A stretch of 9,124 bases of DNA from Elusimicrobiales bacterium (GTDB lineage Bacteria; Elusimicrobiota; Elusimicrobia; Elusimicrobiales; Elusimicrobiaceae). The translations under genes and the position numbers were made by a program. Below the pieces are notes generated by a model. The model searched no databases. It was not told where the DNA came from and saw only the letters and a program-made list of their open reading frames with translations. Location of the stretch: positions 1 through 9,124 of the forward strand of contig JBAZJT010000038.1 in assembly GCA_041651175.1 (NCBI GenBank). The letters are read 5' to 3'. This document shows positions 6,575 through 9,124 of the stretch, in pieces (position 1 is the first letter of the stretch; the number at the start of each line of letters is the position of its first letter).

Positions 6575-6603
6575 TTAACCGCCGGAGCCATTCCTGATAT
6601 ACT
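6575..6603 (+). promoter_or_regulatory. Extended -10 promoter for the outer-membrane protein gene
   Basis: TTAACC (6575-6580) and TATACT (6598-6603) are spaced by 17 nt, with a TGA just before the -10 giving the extended TGnTATACT form. The -35 matches the consensus at 4 of 6 positions and the -10 at 5 of 6. Transcription would start near 6610, leaving a leader of about 18 nt before the ATG at 6628. Confidence 0.6.
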
Positions 6604-6627
6604 TCATGTTGCCGTTCTGGCTTCATA

Positions 6628-7431
6628 ATGCGACATAGCACGATTTTTTGCTGTTTATTTGTCATTGCCGCCGCGCAGACCGCCTCGCTAGCCAGAGTGG
6701 GCTTGGAGCTTTCAGCCAATTCAAAAAAACCGGAAACCGGCTTCAGCAAGACGCTGGATTTTGTGAATCAGGGCGGTTTAAGCGGATATTATTCGGACTA
6801 CCGCGCCGCGCTGACGCCGAACAGATTCAATCCGCAGCTCCGCATTTTCGCCGAAGGCAGGGGCGGGCTAAAGCTGGGCGCGGCGCTTGGCCTGGGCTAT
6901 ATCTCCCCTCTTGTCTACGACGAGCAGGAGACAGGCCCCACCGCCGGATATCTTGCCAAAAAGTACTCGCTGAACTCGTTTTACGTTCCCGCGGATATCT
7001 ATATCAAGTACAGGCCGAGGGGGGAGCGGCTTTCGCTTTCCCTGGGCGGCGGCGCGGATTATATGATGGGCAGAATCAAGGCGGAGCTTCAGTCCAACTC
7101 GCAAACGGCCTCCGGCGTCATGGCCTGCTCCGCGCTGATGCCGCACGCAAGCGCGGGGGCGGAGCTTTTCGTTTTCAAAAACGTCTCCCTGGCGGCGGAG
7201 TTCAAATATATATTCAACGGATTGCTGGACAATTTTTCCGGCGAGCTGTCTGATCCCTCCGGTTTTCTGGGAGGAAGCGGGCGTTATTCGCTTCAGATGA
7301 AGCCGATGACCGGCGGGGCGGAAACGCTGTACCTTCTAAAGGACGGCGGCGCACCCGCGGCGCTGAGCCGGCCTTTCTCAGCCGATTACACCGGACTGTG
7401 GGGACAGGTGGCGCTGCGCGTTTATTTCTGA
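6628..7431 (+). CDS. Probable outer-membrane beta-barrel protein
   Basis: A 267-residue exported protein; no named family recognised. The N-terminus is a signal peptide: MRHS, a hydrophobic core TIFCCLFVIAAAQTA, and a likely signal peptidase I site near SLA/RV (about residue 22). The mature part has repeated amphipathic strands typical of small beta-barrels, such as GGLKLGAALGLGYISPL, FYVPADIYIKYRP, LSLSLGGGADYMM, and ASAGAELFVF followed by VSLAAEFKYIFNG. It ends in LWGQVALRVYF, with the C-terminal aromatic residue recognised by the BAM assembly machinery. The location is therefore inferred as outer membrane, with the role (structural, adhesive or transport) unknown. ATG 6628 is the first start in frame and puts the signal peptide at the very N-terminus, but there is no Shine-Dalgarno. 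It has its own promoter and is followed after 127 nt by creD. Confidence 0.75.
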   Translation: MRHSTIFCCLFVIAAAQTASLARVGLELSANSKKPETGFSKTLDFVNQGGLSGYYSDYRAALTPNRFNPQLRIFAEGRGGLKLGAALGLGYISPLVYDEQETGPTAGYLAKKYSLNSFYVPADIYIKYRPRGERLSLSLGGGADYMMGRIKAELQSNSQTASGVMACSALMPHASAGAELFVFKNVSLAAEFKYIFNGLLDNFSGELSDPSGFLGGSGRYSLQMKPMTGGAETLYLLKDGGAPAALSRPFSADYTGLWGQVALRVYF

Positions 7432-7455
7432 ACCTCCCGCCTCCGGGAATTGCCA

Positions 7456-7476
7456 TCCGAAAACTGATGTTTCGGA
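7456..7476 (+). other. Hairpin between the outer-membrane protein gene and creD
   Basis: TCCGAAA (7456-7462) and TTTCGGA (7470-7476) form a perfect 7-bp stem with a 7-nt loop. A smaller stem, TCCCG/CGGGA (7435-7448), lies just before it. Neither has a T-tract, so intrinsic termination is doubtful; they may stabilise the 3' end of the upstream mRNA. Confidence 0.35.
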
Positions 7477-7498
7477 AGAGCCGTTTACCCGGCGCTCT

Positions 7499-7528
7499 TT
7501 GCATCCAACTAAAATTCTTGTGTATGAT
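7499..7528 (+). promoter_or_regulatory. Possible sigma70 promoter of creD
   Basis: TTGCAT (7499-7504) and TATGAT (7523-7528) are 18 nt apart, and the -10 matches at 5 of 6 positions. Transcription would start near 7535, giving a leader of about 24 nt. A second -10-like TATAGT at 7535-7540 lacks a good -35. No Cre-tag repeat (TTCAC pairs) like that used by E. coli CreB was seen. Confidence 0.4.
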
Positions 7529-7558
7529 GTCCGTTATAGTGCAGAGTACGGGGGAACA

Positions 7559-8872
7559 ATGTCCGACATGGAACAATCCGAAAAAGGCAAATCGCTGGCG
7601 GGCAGACTGGCGGTAATGCTGGTGTTGGTGCTGATCATGCTTTACCCTCTTTCCATGATAAGGGAACAGATACAGGAGAGGGAAAGCACACAGAAGTCCG
7701 CCGCAGAGGAAATAAGCGGCAAGTGGGGCGCTTCCCAATCCCTGATGGGACCCGTGCTGAGCGTGCCTTACCGCGTGCGATCGGTGGACCAGAAGGGCAA
7801 ACCCGTAGTATCCACGAACTATGCCTATTTCCTGCCAGACGAACTGTCCGTGAAAGGCTCGCTTTTCCCGGAGGTGCGGTATCGCGGTATTTTTGAAGCG
7901 CTGCTCTACACCGCGAAGCTGAACTTCTCCGGTTCTTTTGGCCGGATTGATTTTTCCCAGTTCCATGTGGCGGATAGCAATGTGCTTTGGAAAGACGCGG
8001 AGGTTTTGGTGGCGCTATCGGACTGCCGGGGCATAAGAAAAAATGTGGTCTTGACATGGAACGGCAGGCAGTATGACTTCAATCCCGGAGAGAGGTTTTT
8101 TGTTAGCGGCAGCCCCTCCATAACCGTTCCGGTCGCGCTTTCCGCCGGGCAAACTGGAATTCCCTTCAGTTTTGACATGGACCTCAATGGAAGCGATTCT
8201 TTATATTTTGTCCCAGCCGGCAAGACTACGCATGCGGAGTTGTCCGCGAAGTGGCCCGCGCCTAGCTTTGCGGGGACATATTTGCCAACGCGAAGGGAGG
8301 TGGCAAAAGACAATTTCAAGGCGGAGTGGGATATCTTTCATCTTTCCAGGGCGCTTCCCCAGCAATGGGTGCGGGACGCAAGCCCCAACTGCATGGCGTC
8401 GGTATTCGGCGTAAGTCTGCTGATGCCGGTGAACACATACCACAAGGTTTCCCGTTCCGTGAAATACGGCATTCTTTTCATCCTGCTGACCTTCATGGTA
8501 TTTTTCCTGTTTGAGGTTTTCAGTAAACAGCCGCTTCATCCGATTCAATATCTTATGGTGGCTTGCGCGCTATCCGTCTTTTACCTGCTGCTGCTGGCAT
8601 TGTCGGAATGTATTAATTTCGGTTCCGCGTACCTGATAGCCAGCGCGGCGGTCGTCGCCCTGATAGGCGGATACAGCCATGCCGTGCTGAAGGGGGGGCG
8701 GAACGCGGGAATAATGGCCGCATTGCTTTCATTCCTTTATGCCTATTGCTATGGCGTACTCCAGTTGGAAGACTATGCCCTGCTGATGGGAGCGATATTA
8801 CTGTTTACCGCGCTGGCCGCGCTTATGTATGTAACACGGAAAATGGACTGGTATAACTATAATTCTCGCTGA
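7559..8872 (+). CDS. creD: CreD-family inner membrane protein
   Basis: A 437-residue integral membrane protein of the CreD (Cet) family. In E. coli creD belongs to the CreBC regulon and affects envelope integrity and colicin E2 tolerance; its biochemical activity is unknown. Layout: a short cytoplasmic N-terminus, TM1 at about 12-32 (AGRLAVMLVLVLIMLYPLSM), a large extracytoplasmic domain at about 35-300, and four to five closely spaced helices from about 304 to 428. Family landmarks are LMGPVLSVPY near the N-terminus, then HPIQYLMVACALSVFYLLLL, LSECINF, LQLEDYALLMGAILLF and the ending VTRKMDWY. The start at 7559 has a GGGGGAA ribosome binding site at 7550-7556; an in-frame ATG at 7499 lies in the promoter region and is rejected. 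No creB or creC lies beside it, so control must be by other means or from a distant locus. Confidence 0.93.
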   Translation: MSDMEQSEKGKSLAGRLAVMLVLVLIMLYPLSMIREQIQERESTQKSAAEEISGKWGASQSLMGPVLSVPYRVRSVDQKGKPVVSTNYAYFLPDELSVKGSLFPEVRYRGIFEALLYTAKLNFSGSFGRIDFSQFHVADSNVLWKDAEVLVALSDCRGIRKNVVLTWNGRQYDFNPGERFFVSGSPSITVPVALSAGQTGIPFSFDMDLNGSDSLYFVPAGKTTHAELSAKWPAPSFAGTYLPTRREVAKDNFKAEWDIFHLSRALPQQWVRDASPNCMASVFGVSLLMPVNTYHKVSRSVKYGILFILLTFMVFFLFEVFSKQPLHPIQYLMVACALSVFYLLLLALSECINFGSAYLIASAAVVALIGGYSHAVLKGGRNAGIMAALLSFLYAYCYGVLQLEDYALLMGAILLFTALAALMYVTRKMDWYNYNSR

Positions 8873-8914
8873 CCTTTTCCTACAGTGACAGACTTCTGCA
8901 TAAGTAATGTCCGA

Positions 8915-9004
8915 TGCGGCTGGCCGCAGTCGCGGTTCAAGCAGGGAGTCATGCGCGCGGCGCTACTGCCCGTAACCGGACGGGCCGCGCAGCGCCACCT
9001 GACT
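8915..9004. other. GC-rich hairpins in the convergent intergenic gap
   Basis: Two structures fill most of the gap between creD and the convergent gene at the right edge. One is TGCGG-CTGG-CCGCA (8915-8928). The other is larger and interrupted: AGTCA (8947-8951), GGCGCT (8959-8964) and GCCCGT (8968-8973) pair with ACGGGC (8980-8985), AGCGCC (8991-8996) and TGACT (9000-9004). An alternative fold pairs GCGCGG (8955-8960) with CCGCGC (8985-8990). There is no T-tract on either strand. A role in ending or protecting both transcripts is likely but unproven. I see no gene in 8873-9022. Confidence 0.45.
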
Positions 9005-9022
9005 TGTGCGTTGGGACACCCG

Positions 9023-9124
9023 CTAATTGTAGATGGCATTGTATAGCAACTGCTGTTCCTCATCCAGCTTCAACAGCTTCCGTTTTTTTTCGGCGGAGCA
9101 GGGTGGGCTGTAATTTAATTCGTA
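9023..9124 (-). CDS. 3' end of an unidentified gene (5' part outside window)
   Basis: On the minus strand a frame open at the right edge ends at TAG (9025-9023). The visible 33 residues begin YELNYSPPCSAEKKRKL and end in EEQQLLYNAIYN. The composition (charged, helical, no low-complexity bias) and the fact that the gap to creD begins at this stop suggest a real protein C-terminus. It is too short to assign to a family. It converges with creD across about 150 nt. Confidence 0.45.
   Translation of the reverse strand, partial: YELNYSPPCSAEKKRKLLKLDEEQQLLYNAIYN

Noticed and set aside
6384..6578. A 64-codon open frame on the plus strand after udg
   Set aside because: Most of it lies within the long inverted repeat, it has no clear ribosome binding site, and its composition follows the repeat rather than a protein.
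8857..9063. A 68-codon minus-strand frame in the creD downstream gap
   Set aside because: It overlaps the creD end and the hairpins, and competes with the better frame ending at 9023. The translation is Cys/Arg/Ser-rich with no recognisable motif.

Overview
The window is a GC-rich piece of a bacterial chromosome, apparently Gram-negative: it encodes a probable outer-membrane beta-barrel with a signal peptide and a CreD-type inner-membrane protein. Codon use, the tight gmk-rpoZ pair and the mix of genes would fit a deep-branching lineage such as Elusimicrobiota. That is a guess by eye; no marker here fixes the phylum.

Layout, left to right. (1) 1-1362, minus strand: a two-gene operon of visibly lower GC (24 of 60 bases in 901-960, against about 70% in parts of ppdK). 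A DUF6036/AbiEii-like nucleotidyltransferase is followed, with an ATGA stop/start overlap, by a protein of unrecognised function that runs off the left edge. The operon has a sigma70-like promoter whose -10 lies inside a perfect 18-bp palindrome, a likely operator. (2) 1486-1597: a complete tRNA-Ala(CGC) with encoded CCA and its own intrinsic terminator. (3) 1750-6369, plus strand: a tightly packed run ppdK, gmk, rpoZ-like, udg4 (gaps of 1, -8 and 4 nt). It joins pyruvate phosphate dikinase to guanylate kinase, a divergent RNA polymerase omega subunit and a family 4 uracil-DNA glycosylase. (4) 6369-6526: a long imperfect inverted repeat (arms of about 68 nt, loop of about 23 nt) starting at the udg stop codon. 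It is either an unusual transcript-end structure or a MITE-like element. (5) 6575-7431: a promoter and an outer-membrane beta-barrel-like protein. (6) 7499-8872: a promoter and a creD homologue without creB or creC next to it. (7) 8873-9022: a convergent intergenic gap with GC-rich hairpins, then the last 33 codons of a minus-strand gene entering from the right edge.

Working together: the central operon mixes central carbon and energy metabolism (PEP, pyruvate, AMP, PPi), GMP-to-GDP conversion, transcription and DNA repair, a housekeeping grouping. The two least explained items are the nucleotidyltransferase pair with its palindromic operator and the long inverted repeat after udg. No CRISPR array, insertion sequence, integrase or phage gene was seen.
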